From Pseudomonas fildesensis (lineage in GTDB: Bacteria > Pseudomonadota > Gammaproteobacteria > Pseudomonadales > Pseudomonadaceae): a DNA stretch of 64,000 bases. The notes beneath the pieces are model-generated. The model was not told where the DNA came from and did no database searches. It worked only from the letters and a program-made list of their open reading frames with translations. Of this stretch, positions 1 through 8,114 are shown in pieces. The stretch covers positions 95,605 to 159,604 of the forward strand of contig NZ_LFMW01000024.1 of NCBI RefSeq assembly GCF_001050345.1. Reading direction: 5' to 3'. The number at the start of each line of letters is the position of its first letter. Positions within the stretch are counted from its first letter, which is position 1. The position numbers were made by a program, and so were the translations under genes.

Positions 1-536
1 ATGTAGCGTTTGTCCACGCCATCGCCACGCAGGGCGGTGTGCAGGTGGCGCAACATGCTGCGCTTCTTGGCGATCATGAGCAGGCCAGAGGTGTCGCGGT
101 CCAGACGGTGGACCAGCTCCAACTCCTTGGCATCCGGGCGCAGTTGGCGAAAGGCCTCAATCACCCCGTAATTCAGACCGCTGCCGCCGTGAACCGCAAT
201 GCCACACGGCTTGTTGATCACGATCAGCTTGTTGTCTTCGAAGACAATTGAGGCTTCCAGGCGCTGTAAAAGGCCCTGGGCCAGCGGCACAGGTTCGTCA
301 CGCTCAGGCACGCGCACCGGAGGCACACGGACGATATCGCCCGCCTGCAACTTGTACTCGGGCTTGATCCGGCCCTTGTTCACGCGCACTTCGCCTTTAC
401 GCAAGATGCGGTAGATCAAGGTCTTGGGCACGCCTTTGAGCCTGGCCAGGAGAAAATTGTCGATGCGTTGGCCGGCATATTCCGGCGAGACCTCAAGCAG
501 CTGGACGCTGGGGGTCTGGGGGGCGGTAGTCGTCAT
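1..536 (-). CDS. rluC: 23S rRNA pseudouridine synthase RluC (5' part, truncated by window edge)
   Basis: The gene reads leftwards from ATG at 536 and runs off the window, so only the N-terminal ~178 residues are present. An S4 RNA-binding domain occupies about residues 20-85 (RIDNFLLARLKGVPKT..). The pseudouridine synthase domain follows with INKPCGIAVHGGSG and the catalytic motif HRLDRDTSGLL, whose Asp is the nucleophile. In the family RluC isomerises uridines 955, 2504 and 2580 (E. coli numbering) of 23S rRNA. It is divergent from rne, the same arrangement as in E. coli and P. aeruginosa, which supports the assignment to RluC rather than RluD. Confidence 0.95.
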   Translation of the reverse strand, partial: MTTTAPQTPSVQLLEVSPEYAGQRIDNFLLARLKGVPKTLIYRILRKGEVRVNKGRIKPEYKLQAGDIVRVPPVRVPERDEPVPLAQGLLQRLEASIVFEDNKLIVINKPCGIAVHGGSGLNYGVIEAFRQLRPDAKELELVHRLDRDTSGLLMIAKKRSMLRHLHTALRGDGVDKRY

Positions 537-565
537 AGCGGCGATGATAACAATTTTTTATGGAA

Positions 566-594
566 TTGAAGCACTTAATCATTGCTGCTATAGT
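566..594 (+). promoter_or_regulatory. Probable sigma-70 promoter of rne
   Basis: TTGAAG (566-571), a 17-base spacer and TATAGT (589-594) make a good sigma-70 promoter reading toward rne. The expected transcript start is near 601. This is inferred from sequence only. Confidence 0.6.
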
Positions 595-600
595 CGCGAA

Positions 601-1295
601 CGCCGCCAAAAGCGGCCTGGACAGAGGACTTGCGGCAAATTGCCGGCCCTGACCATCGCAATTCATCAGGACGCGAGGCCGTCCTACGGGGCTTTCGCCA
701 CCTTGGAAGGCTCAGGATTGTAACAAGCGCAGGTGACATGAGGCCTGAAGCGAGTGCAGATAGCAGAGTGAATACTCGCATTTTGCGCCGATATTTACGG
801 CCAGTTCACAAAGTGCAGTCAGTCTTGAGGCACACCACGGCGAATGCTTCGGAAACAACGCCTGTTAAGAGCCGAGTGAGAGCGCAGTCGCCCACACTTG
901 GTCTTGTTTAGCCATGAGCGTGGACTCCCCATTGGAGAACACGGTAAATGCCAACCCGCTGCGGATTCTGCGCGCGGCAGCACCCGAATTATCAGGGATA
1001 CGTGTAGGGTGGAGATGCACAACCGTCGGACCGTGTAGCACTAGGCTTATATTTAGACGCTTCATCTCGTCCACAGTCGCCGGTTGATTCCTCCTCCTGA
1101 CCTTAGCTTTTGTTGAAGTGGTGCCTTTGTCACCACCGCTAACAAGCAGGACGCGTCCGTCGCGATACCAGCCCAATTGGCCGGTTATTGCTGGACACTG
1201 GAGTGGCCAACCACTCTTGACGCACCTGACACCGACCGTGAGAAGTCGTGTGTGCCGAACGCCGTTTCCGGCAGCCCGGAAACCGACGGTACAAC
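601..1295 (+). ncRNA. Long 5' leader of rne (probable rne-II-type autoregulatory element)
   Basis: About 695 bases separate the predicted start from the rne ATG and hold no convincing gene. Long structured leaders let RNase E cleave its own mRNA in enterobacteria, and a Pseudomonadaceae-specific conserved structure upstream of rne (rne-II) has been described. That this stretch is that element is inferred from position; I could not fold it. Short complementary arms such as GGCCCTG..CAGGACG near 640-680 are visible. Confidence 0.5.
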
Positions 1296-4200
1296 ATGAA
1301 AAGAATGCTGATTAACGCAACTCAACCCGAAGAGTTGCGTGTTGCACTGGTAGATGGCCAACGCCTCTACGACCTGGACATCGAATCCGGTGCACGCGAG
1401 CAAAAGAAGGCCAACATCTATAAAGGCCGTATTACTCGCATCGAACCAAGCCTTGAGGCTGCCTTTGTCGATTTCGGCTCCGAGCGCCACGGCTTCCTGC
1501 CCCTCAAAGAAATCTCCCGCGAATACTTCAAGAAAGCCCCTGAAGGCCGCGTGAACATCAAGGACGTCCTGAGCGAAGGCCAGGAAGTCATCGTTCAGGT
1601 GGAAAAAGAAGAACGTGGCAACAAGGGCGCCGCCCTGACCACCTTCATCAGCCTGGCAGGCCGTTACCTGGTCCTGATGCCGAACAACCCGCGTGCTGGC
1701 GGTATCTCCCGTCGCATCGAAGGCGAAGAGCGCAACGAACTGCGTGAAGCGCTGAACGGTTTGATCGCACCCGCCGACATGGGCCTGATCGTTCGCACTG
1801 CAGGCCTGGGCCGCAGCAGCGAAGAAATGCAGTGGGACCTCGACTACCTGCTGCAACTGTGGACCGCCATCAAAGAAGCCTCGCTGGATCGCTCCGCGCC
1901 ATTCCTGATCTACCAGGAAAGCAACGTGATCATCCGCGCCATCCGCGATTACCTGCGCCAGGACATCGGCGAAGTACTGATCGACAGCGTTGAGGCCCAG
2001 GACGAAGCCCTGACCTTCATCCGCCAGGTGATGCCGCAGTACGCCAGCAAGATCAAGTTGTACGAAGACAGCGTTCCGCTGTTCAACCGTTTCCAGATCG
2101 AAAGCCAGATCGAGACCGCTTTCCAGCGCGTGGTCGAACTGCCTTCCGGCGGCTCCATCGTGATCGACCCGACCGAAGCCCTGGTGTCCATCGACATCAA
2201 CTCGGCGCGCGCCACGAAGGGTAGCGACATCGAAGAAACCGCCCTGCAGACCAACCTGGAAGCGGCTGAAGAAATCGCCCGCCAGTTGCGCCTGCGTGAC
2301 ATCGGCGGCCTGATCGTGATCGACTTCATCGACATGACCCCTGCCAAGAACCAGCGCGCCGTGGAAGAGAAAGTCCGCGAATGCCTGGAAGCTGACCGTG
2401 CCCGCGTGCAAGTCGGCCGCATCTCGCGCTTCGGCCTGCTGGAAATGTCCCGTCAGCGCCTGCGTCCATCCCTGGGCGAAAGCAGCGGCATCGTCTGCCC
2501 GCGCTGCAACGGCACCGGCATCATCCGTGACGTTGAATCGCTGTCCCTGGCGATCCTGCGCCTGATCGAAGAAGAAGCCCTGAAAGACCGCACTGCCGAA
2601 GTCCGCGCGCAAGTGCCGATCCCGGTTGCAGCCTTCCTGCTCAACGAAAAACGCAACTCGATCACCAAGATCGAACTGCGCACCCGTGCACGTATCGTCA
2701 TCCTCCCGAACGACCATCTCGAAACGCCGCACTTCGAAGTGCAGCGCCTGCGTGATGACAGCCCGGAAGCCCACACCAATCAGTCCAGCTACGAAATCGC
2801 TGCTGCCGCTGCCGAAGTGGAAGAAGTCCAGCCAGCCGCCGCGACCCGCACCCTGGTTCGCCAGGAAGCTGCCGTGAAGACCGCACCGGCGCGTGCCAAC
2901 GCACCGGTTCCGGTTGAAGTCACCGCTCCGGTTGCCGCGCCGGCCGCCCTTCCTGAGCCAAGCCTGTTCAAAGGCCTGGTGAAGTCGCTGGTCAGCCTGT
3001 TCGCTACCAAGGAAGAGCCTGCTGCTGCGGTTGTGGTCGAAAAACCTGCCAGCGAACGCCCGGCGCGCAACGAAGAACGTCGCAACGGTCGCCAGCAGAG
3101 CCGTAACCGCAACGGTCGCCGTGACGAAGAACGCAAGCCTCGTGAAGAACGTGCACCGCGTGAAGAACGCGCCCCCCGTGAAGAACGTGCGCCTCGCGAA
3201 GCCCGTGAAGACACCCCGGCCGTAGCCCGCGAAGAACGTGCACCGCGTGAAGAGCGCGCACCACGTACTCCACGTGCCCCGCGCGAAGATCGCAAGCCAC
3301 GTGGCGAGCGTGAAGAGCGCGTGCGTGAACTGCGCGAGCCACTGGACGCTGCGCCTGCCGCTGCTGTTGCCGCTGTTGCCGACACCGAAGAACGCCCGGC
3401 TCGCCAGCCGCGTGAAGAGCGTGCGCCACGTGAAGAGCGTCAACCACGTGCACCGCGTGAAGAACGTCAACCGCGTGCCGAACAAGCCGCTGCCAGCGAA
3501 GAAGAGGAAGTGCTGAACGGCGAAGAGCAACTGCAGGACGACGGTCAGGACAACGCCGAAGGCGATCGTCCACGCCGCCGCTCCCGTGGCCAGCGTCGTC
3601 GCAGCAACCGTCGTGAGCGTCAGCGTGATGCCAACGGCAACGTGATCGAAGGCTCGGAAGAGACCGGCGAGAACGCAGAAGCCGCTACCGGCGAACCGAC
3701 TGGCGCCGAACTGGCTGCCGGCCTGGCCGTTACCGCTGCTGTTGCCAGCTCGGTCATCAGCGCACCTGCTGAAGCCCAGGCTCACGAGCAGGCTGAACGC
3801 GCCACCGCCTCCGTCGAAGAGACCACAGTAGTAGAAGCGCCAGTCGCCGAGACTCCAGTGGTTGAAGCGCCGCTCGTTGAAGCCACCACCCCGATCGAAG
3901 CCCCAGTGGTTCCGGAAGTGGAAGTGGTACCGGTTCACGAAGCCCAGCCAGAAGCCGAAGTAGCCGCTGTTGAGCCAGCACCTGTGGTTGAACAACAGCC
4001 AGTGGTTGAAGCCGTTGTTGAAGCCCCGGTTGTGGAAGAAGCTGCCCCGGCAGTGCGTGAAGTTCGCGAAGAACAGACCGCCTTCCAGTGGACTGCAGAG
4101 CCAGCTGCCCCGGCTGAAGCGCCAGTCGCTGCCCCTGTGGTAGAAGAAGCGCCTGCTCCGGTTGCCGAAGTGGTTGAAGCCGCTCCGGTTGTGGTTGCCG

Positions 4201-4511
4201 AGCCTGAGCCTGTGATTGAAGCGCCAGTGGTTGCCGAAGTCGCCGCTCCGGTGGTTGAAGCTGCGCCTGCCAGCGCCCTGACCGAAAACGGCCGTGCGCC
4301 GAACGACCCACGTGAAGTGCGTCGTCGTCGCAAGGAAGCCGAAGCTGCCGCCGCTGCAGCCGCTGCCGCACCGGCTGCTGCCGAAGTGGTCGAGGCGCCA
4401 GCGCCGGTTGCTGAAACCGTGGTTGAGCACACTGCCCCATCCGTCGACGACGTGGCAGAGCACCACCCAAAGGCCCTGGAAGAAGAGCACGAGCCTAAAC
4501 CCCTCGTCTGA
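1296..4511 (+). CDS. rne: Ribonuclease E
   Basis: A 1071-residue endoribonuclease, the scaffold of the RNA degradosome, acting in mRNA decay and rRNA/tRNA maturation. The start MKRMLINATQPEELRVALVDG is the conserved RNase E N-terminus; an in-frame ATG at 1248 is upstream but not conserved. The S1 domain lies at ~35-120. The catalytic DNase I-like region (~280-400) carries VSIDINSA and IVIDFIDM with the two metal-binding Asp. The Zn-link CPRCNGTG is near residue 401. After ~520 the protein becomes low-complexity: an Arg-rich block with repeats of REERAP (~605-760), then a Pro/Ala/Val/Glu-rich tail (~850-1071) with VVEAPV-type repeats. It is followed by a strong terminator, so it is monocistronic. 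Confidence 0.98.
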   Translation: MKRMLINATQPEELRVALVDGQRLYDLDIESGAREQKKANIYKGRITRIEPSLEAAFVDFGSERHGFLPLKEISREYFKKAPEGRVNIKDVLSEGQEVIVQVEKEERGNKGAALTTFISLAGRYLVLMPNNPRAGGISRRIEGEERNELREALNGLIAPADMGLIVRTAGLGRSSEEMQWDLDYLLQLWTAIKEASLDRSAPFLIYQESNVIIRAIRDYLRQDIGEVLIDSVEAQDEALTFIRQVMPQYASKIKLYEDSVPLFNRFQIESQIETAFQRVVELPSGGSIVIDPTEALVSIDINSARATKGSDIEETALQTNLEAAEEIARQLRLRDIGGLIVIDFIDMTPAKNQRAVEEKVRECLEADRARVQVGRISRFGLLEMSRQRLRPSLGESSGIVCPRCNGTGIIRDVESLSLAILRLIEEEALKDRTAEVRAQVPIPVAAFLLNEKRNSITKIELRTRARIVILPNDHLETPHFEVQRLRDDSPEAHTNQSSYEIAAAAAEVEEVQPAAATRTLVRQEAAVKTAPARANAPVPVEVTAPVAAPAALPEPSLFKGLVKSLVSLFATKEEPAAAVVVEKPASERPARNEERRNGRQQSRNRNGRRDEERKPREERAPREERAPREERAPREAREDTPAVAREERAPREERAPRTPRAPREDRKPRGEREERVRELREPLDAAPAAAVAAVADTEERPARQPREERAPREERQPRAPREERQPRAEQAAASEEEEVLNGEEQLQDDGQDNAEGDRPRRRSRGQRRRSNRRERQRDANGNVIEGSEETGENAEAATGEPTGAELAAGLAVTAAVASSVISAPAEAQAHEQAERATASVEETTVVEAPVAETPVVEAPLVEATTPIEAPVVPEVEVVPVHEAQPEAEVAAVEPAPVVEQQPVVEAVVEAPVVEEAAPAVREVREEQTAFQWTAEPAAPAEAPVAAPVVEEAPAPVAEVVEAAPVVVAEPEPVIEAPVVAEVAAPVVEAAPASALTENGRAPNDPREVRRRRKEAEAAAAAAAAAPAAAEVVEAPAPVAETVVEHTAPSVDDVAEHHPKALEEEHEPKPLV

Positions 4512-4525
4512 TTCCATCAGCCACT

Positions 4526-4563
4526 AAAAAGCCCCGCCTGAGTGATCAGGCGGGGCTTTTTTA
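4526..4563 (+). terminator. Rho-independent terminator of rne
   Basis: AAAAAGCCCCGCCTGA, a short loop, TCAGGCGGGGCTTTTTT: a GC-rich stem followed by a T run, starting 15 bases after the rne stop. Confidence 0.95.
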
Positions 4564-4620
4564 TGCACGCAAGTTTTGTGCTGGCTTAGAGGCCGTCATC
4601 ACTGACAAGCCAGCGCCTGA

Positions 4621-5208
4621 TCAGGTGGGAGCGAAACTCAATGATTGCGGCACATCCACATCCCAGAGCACGCCAGGGTCATCCAACGGCACCTCCCTTA
4701 CGGTGGCGTGCGCAAATAGCGGCTTGGCCCCACGATCCCCCTTCAACGCCATCAAGCTCGGCCCGAACGCAGAGCCAAACGCCACAGGATGCCCGTACTC
4801 ATCACCGCACACGGGCACGCCGATGCCGTCTGCCGTCACCGCGTCAATCACCCGTTCAATACTCGACGACAGAATAAACGGCATATCTCCCAGCACTACC
4901 AACCAGCCATCCGCCGAACCACTGGCCGCAACGGCCGCCGCAATACTGTCGCCCATACCCGCCGAGCGCAGCAGCAACACTTCGCAGCCGTAGGCTTCTG
5001 CCAAGCGTATGACATCGAGCCGATCCGGCGAGGTCACCACCCAGCGCTCCACAACGCCCTCTGGCAAATTCACCAGCACTTGCTCGATCACCGGCCGCGT
5101 CACGCCATCCCTGCCTACGCAATCTGCCAGCAACTTATCCTGACCCGCCCCCGCTTCAGCCCGAAAACGACTGCCCTGCCCCGCCGCCAGAACGATCGCC
5201 GTGACCAT
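4621..5208 (-). CDS. MocA/MobA-like nucleotidyltransferase (molybdenum cofactor cytidylyltransferase family)
   Basis: A ~195-residue protein of the MobA-like NTP transferase fold. The N-terminus has the nucleotide-binding signature AIVLAAGQGSRF with a following Lys (QDKLL), and VVLGDMPFI is the usual metal-binding Asp motif. Family members cytidylate or guanylylate molybdopterin. The ATG at 5208 overlaps the stop of the upstream xdhC-like gene as TGATG; a GTG one codon earlier (5211) is possible. Translational coupling to an XdhC protein favours maturation of a molybdenum hydroxylase, as for MocA. No molybdoenzyme gene is in the window, so the client enzyme is unknown. Confidence 0.85.
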   Translation of the reverse strand: MVTAIVLAAGQGSRFRAEAGAGQDKLLADCVGRDGVTRPVIEQVLVNLPEGVVERWVVTSPDRLDVIRLAEAYGCEVLLLRSAGMGDSIAAAVAASGSADGWLVVLGDMPFILSSSIERVIDAVTADGIGVPVCGDEYGHPVAFGSAFGPSLMALKGDRGAKPLFAHATVREVPLDDPGVLWDVDVPQSLSFAPT

Positions 5209-6194
5209 CACTCAGCCACCACCGCCAGCGGCTTTTTCTGCAACGGCGCCACGCCGTTCTTGATCGCGACAATTTCCGCCATCAGCGACAACGCAATCTC
5301 CGCAGGTGTGTGGCTGCCGATGTGCAAACCAATCGGCCCGTGCAAACGCGCGATGGCATCGGCAGACAGTCCCAACGCCGCCAGGTTTTCCCGGCGTTTC
5401 TGGCTATTGACCCGCGACCCCAGCGCACCGATATAGAACGCGCTGGAATTCAACGCCGTCAGCAACGCCATATCGTCCAAACGCGGGTCATGGGTCAGGC
5501 AGACGATGGCGGTGCGCTCGTCGGTCTGGATATTCAGCACCGCTTCATCCGGCATACCGGGCACGAAGCGGCCGTGCTGTTCTTCCCAGCCGTAGACAAA
5601 TTCTTCGCGCGGGTCGCAGATGAGCACTTCGAAATCCAGCAATCGCGCCATTTGCGCCACATAACGCGACAGCTGCCCGGCGCCGATCAACAGCAGGCGC
5701 CAGCGCGGGCCGTAGATGGCGCGCAAGCGCTCGCCATCGAATGTCACGATGTCGGTCTTGCTCGCTCCGCTCAAGCTCACTTCGCCCGTGGCCAGGTCCA
5801 ACTCCCGGGCGACAATTTCATGGGCTTCACAGCGCGCCAGCAATTGGGCGACCCAATCCCACTCATCCACGCGTTCCTCGGTCAGGCGCAGGGTGCCGCC
5901 ACAGGGCAGGCCAAAACGTGCGGCTTCGTCGCGCGTCACGCCGTAGGTCACCAGTTGTACCGGTGGCCCGTCATCAGCCAAGCGACCATCCTGTAGGCGC
6001 GCAATCAAGTCGTCTTCGATGCATCCACCGGACACCGAGCCAATCACCACCCCATCGCCACGCAGGGCCAGCATCGCCCCCGGCGGGCGCGGCGCACTGC
6101 CCCAGGTCTGGACCACGCTGTACAACACCACCCGCTGCCCGGCGCGGCGCCATTCCAGCACGCTGCGCAGGACATTCAGATCCACACTGTCCAC
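5208..6194 (-). CDS. XdhC/CoxI family protein
   Basis: A 328-residue protein with both domains of the family. The N-terminal XdhC_CoxI domain shows GSAPRPPGAML and GSVSGGCIEDDL. The C-terminal Rossmann domain shows LLLIGAGQLSRYVAQMA and GALGSRVNSQKRRENLAALG. XdhC proteins bind molybdenum cofactor, promote its sulfuration and deliver it to xanthine dehydrogenase-type hydroxylases. The gene is first of a two-gene unit with the MocA-like gene. A cognate oxidoreductase would normally be adjacent, but the upstream neighbour is the 3' end of dctA. The family is clear; the substrate enzyme is not. Confidence 0.9.
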   Translation of the reverse strand: MDSVDLNVLRSVLEWRRAGQRVVLYSVVQTWGSAPRPPGAMLALRGDGVVIGSVSGGCIEDDLIARLQDGRLADDGPPVQLVTYGVTRDEAARFGLPCGGTLRLTEERVDEWDWVAQLLARCEAHEIVARELDLATGEVSLSGASKTDIVTFDGERLRAIYGPRWRLLLIGAGQLSRYVAQMARLLDFEVLICDPREEFVYGWEEQHGRFVPGMPDEAVLNIQTDERTAIVCLTHDPRLDDMALLTALNSSAFYIGALGSRVNSQKRRENLAALGLSADAIARLHGPIGLHIGSHTPAEIALSLMAEIVAIKNGVAPLQKKPLAVVAE

Positions 6195-6376
6195 AAAACC
6201 TCCTGCACGCGCTTGAGCGCAAATGCCCGCATGATGATTGGGTTTAGAACGGGGTAGCGGGTGCGAGTTTCATCGGCGCACCGTTAGGCGCTGCTTTGGA
6301 TGAACTGCCTCACGCGAATCTGATGAAGTATTCACTTTATGTAAATCAAAAATCTCGATAAGTGATCGGCAGAAAC

Positions 6377-6414
6377 GCAAACGCCCCGAACCAGTCGGGG
6401 CGTTTGCGGATTGC
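6377..6414 (-). terminator. Rho-independent terminator of dctA
   Basis: CGCAAACGCCCCGA and TCGGGGCGTTTGCG are perfectly complementary arms around CTGGT, followed by TTTCT on the minus strand, 30 bases after the dctA stop. Confidence 0.85.
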
Positions 6415-6443
6415 TGTGGGCGTCAGTTCACGCCATCAGCGTC

Positions 6444-7775
6444 TTACTTGATAACCGGTGCAGGACCTTCAGCCACGCCCAGGTCATCTTCTTCACGGGT
6501 ATCGGAGATACCACGACCACCGGAAGCCAACTCGCTTTGCAGCTGATCGGTGTCCAGTTCCTTGACCCACTTGGCCACAACCAGGGTGGCAACGGCGTTA
6601 CCGACCAGGTTGGTCAGTGCGCGGGCTTCGGACATGAAGCGGTCGATACCCAGGATCAGCGCCAGGCCGGCAACCGGCAAGTGGCCAACAGCCGACAGGG
6701 TTGCAGCCAGTACGATGAAGCCGCTACCGGTCACGCCTGCAGCGCCTTTGGAGGACAGCAGCAGCACCAGCAGCAAGGTGATCTGGTGAGTGATGTCCAT
6801 GTGGGTGTCAGTCGCCTGAGCGATGAACACGGCAGCCATGGTCAGGTAAATCGACGTACCGTCGAGGTTGAAGGAGTAGCCAGTCGGGATCACCAGGCCT
6901 ACTACGGATTTCTTCGCGCCCAGACGCTCCATCTTGATCAGCATGCGTGGCAGTGCGGATTCGGAGGAGGAAGTACCCAGTACGATCAACAGTTCTTCAC
7001 GGATGTAGCGGATCAGTTTCAGTACGCTGAAACCGTGAGCGCGGCAGATACCACCCAGTACCACCAGCACGAACAGCAGGCAGGTGATGTAGAAGCAGAT
7101 CATCAACTGGCCCAGTTGCACCAGGGAACCTACACCGTAGGCACCGATGGTGAACGCCATGGCGCCCAGGGCACCGATTGGCGCGAGCTTCATGATCATG
7201 TTGATGATGTTGAACATCACGTGGGCGAAGCGATCGATGAAGTCCAGCACCGGCTTGCCGTAGGCACCCAGGCGATGCAGGGCGAAACCGAAGATCACCG
7301 AGAACATCAGCACTTGCAGGATATCGCCGTTGGCGAAGGCGCCGACGATGGTGTTAGGAATGACGTTGAGGATGAAGCCGACGATGCTCTGGTCCTTACC
7401 GGCAGTCACGTAGGCCGCTACTTTGGAGGCGTCCAGGGTCGCTACGTCGATGTGCATGCCGGCGCCCGGTTGCACAACGTTCACCACGATCAGGCCGATC
7501 AGCAGGGCGATGGTAGAAACGACTTCGAAGTACAGCAGCGCATAACCGCCGGTTTTGCCGACCGATTTCATGTTTTGCATGCCAGCGATACCGCTGACAA
7601 CGGTGCAGAAGATGATCGGGGCGATGACCATTTTGATCAGTTTGATAAACCCGTCACCCAGCGGCTTGAGGGCCACACCGGTCTGCGGGTAGAAGTGACC
7701 GAGCAAAATACCGATAACGATTGCGACGATCACCTGGAAATACAGGGATTTATAGATTGGCTGACGAGTCGTCAT
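6444..7775 (-). CDS. dctA: C4-dicarboxylate transporter DctA
   Basis: A 443-residue inner-membrane symporter (DAACS family) that takes up succinate, fumarate and malate with cations. Start MTTRQPIYKSLYFQVIVAI at 7775 has a GAGGAA ribosome site; longer reading upstream is not conserved. Hydrophobic segments occur through the length, with family motifs ASSSESALPRML (hairpin HP1), PTGYSFNLDGTSIYL (TM7) and SSKGAAGVTGSGFIVLA (HP2). A perfect RpoN promoter lies about 135 bases upstream, which fits the known DctB/DctD-sigma54 control of this gene in pseudomonads and rhizobia. A palindrome related to two copies in front of the divergent AraC-type gene sits in its leader. Confidence 0.97.
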   Translation of the reverse strand: MTTRQPIYKSLYFQVIVAIVIGILLGHFYPQTGVALKPLGDGFIKLIKMVIAPIIFCTVVSGIAGMQNMKSVGKTGGYALLYFEVVSTIALLIGLIVVNVVQPGAGMHIDVATLDASKVAAYVTAGKDQSIVGFILNVIPNTIVGAFANGDILQVLMFSVIFGFALHRLGAYGKPVLDFIDRFAHVMFNIINMIMKLAPIGALGAMAFTIGAYGVGSLVQLGQLMICFYITCLLFVLVVLGGICRAHGFSVLKLIRYIREELLIVLGTSSSESALPRMLIKMERLGAKKSVVGLVIPTGYSFNLDGTSIYLTMAAVFIAQATDTHMDITHQITLLLVLLLSSKGAAGVTGSGFIVLAATLSAVGHLPVAGLALILGIDRFMSEARALTNLVGNAVATLVVAKWVKELDTDQLQSELASGGRGISDTREEDDLGVAEGPAPVIK

Positions 7776-7800
7776 TGCAAAGTTCCTCAATCGTACCGTG

Positions 7801-7816
7801 TGGCAAATATCCGCCA
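7801..7816. promoter_or_regulatory. Operator-like palindrome, copy 1 (dctA leader)
   Basis: TGGCAAATATCCGCCA differs at two positions from the perfect form TGGCGGATATCCGCCA. It lies 25 bases upstream of the dctA start codon, downstream of the predicted RpoN start site, where a bound protein could act as a roadblock. Confidence 0.5.
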
Positions 7817-7910
7817 TTGCCCACGACACTTGAATTGCGAACCCTCCTGCACTGGAGGGATTTGTTGTTTGCGAGACCTGTAGGACCAAGCCTGCGCTGT
7901 AATCTTTATC

Positions 7911-7925
7911 GCAAACGTCGTGCCA
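7911..7925 (-). promoter_or_regulatory. RpoN (sigma-54) promoter of dctA
   Basis: On the minus strand TGGCACGACGTTTGC matches the -24/-12 consensus (GG, 10 bases, GC) exactly. Transcription would begin near 7899, giving a leader of ~125 bases. DctA genes are classically DctD/RpoN dependent. Confidence 0.85.
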
Positions 7926-8002
7926 CTTTTCTGAAAATCCCTGGAGGCCCTTAGACATCAGGCCTGGGCGGTTTCACACGCTTGTCAGGGCTGCCAACAA
8001 GG

Positions 8003-8018
8003 TGGCGGATTTCCGCCC
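8003..8018. promoter_or_regulatory. Operator-like palindrome, copy 2
   Basis: TGGCGGATTTCCGCCC: a 14-base near-perfect palindrome 96 bases upstream of the AraC-type gene. Its centre is 41 bases from that of copy 3. Confidence 0.55.
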
Positions 8019-8043
8019 ACCCACCCAGTCTCGTCCTACAATT

Positions 8044-8059
8044 TGGCGGATATCCGCCT
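8044..8059. promoter_or_regulatory. Operator-like palindrome, copy 3
   Basis: TGGCGGATATCCGCCT contains the perfect palindrome GGCGGATATCCGCC, 55 bases upstream of the AraC-type start. It is a likely autoregulatory site. Confidence 0.55.
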
Positions 8060-8114
8060 TGTCGCCTCTGCGGGTGCTGGTTACCATCCACCCCTCCATG
8101 GACGAGGCACTTGC

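Noticed and set aside
1185..4517. 1110-codon open reading on the minus strand opposite rne
   Set aside because: It is the mirror of the biased codon use of rne; the protein is rich in Phe/Gly/Arg/His without any domain.
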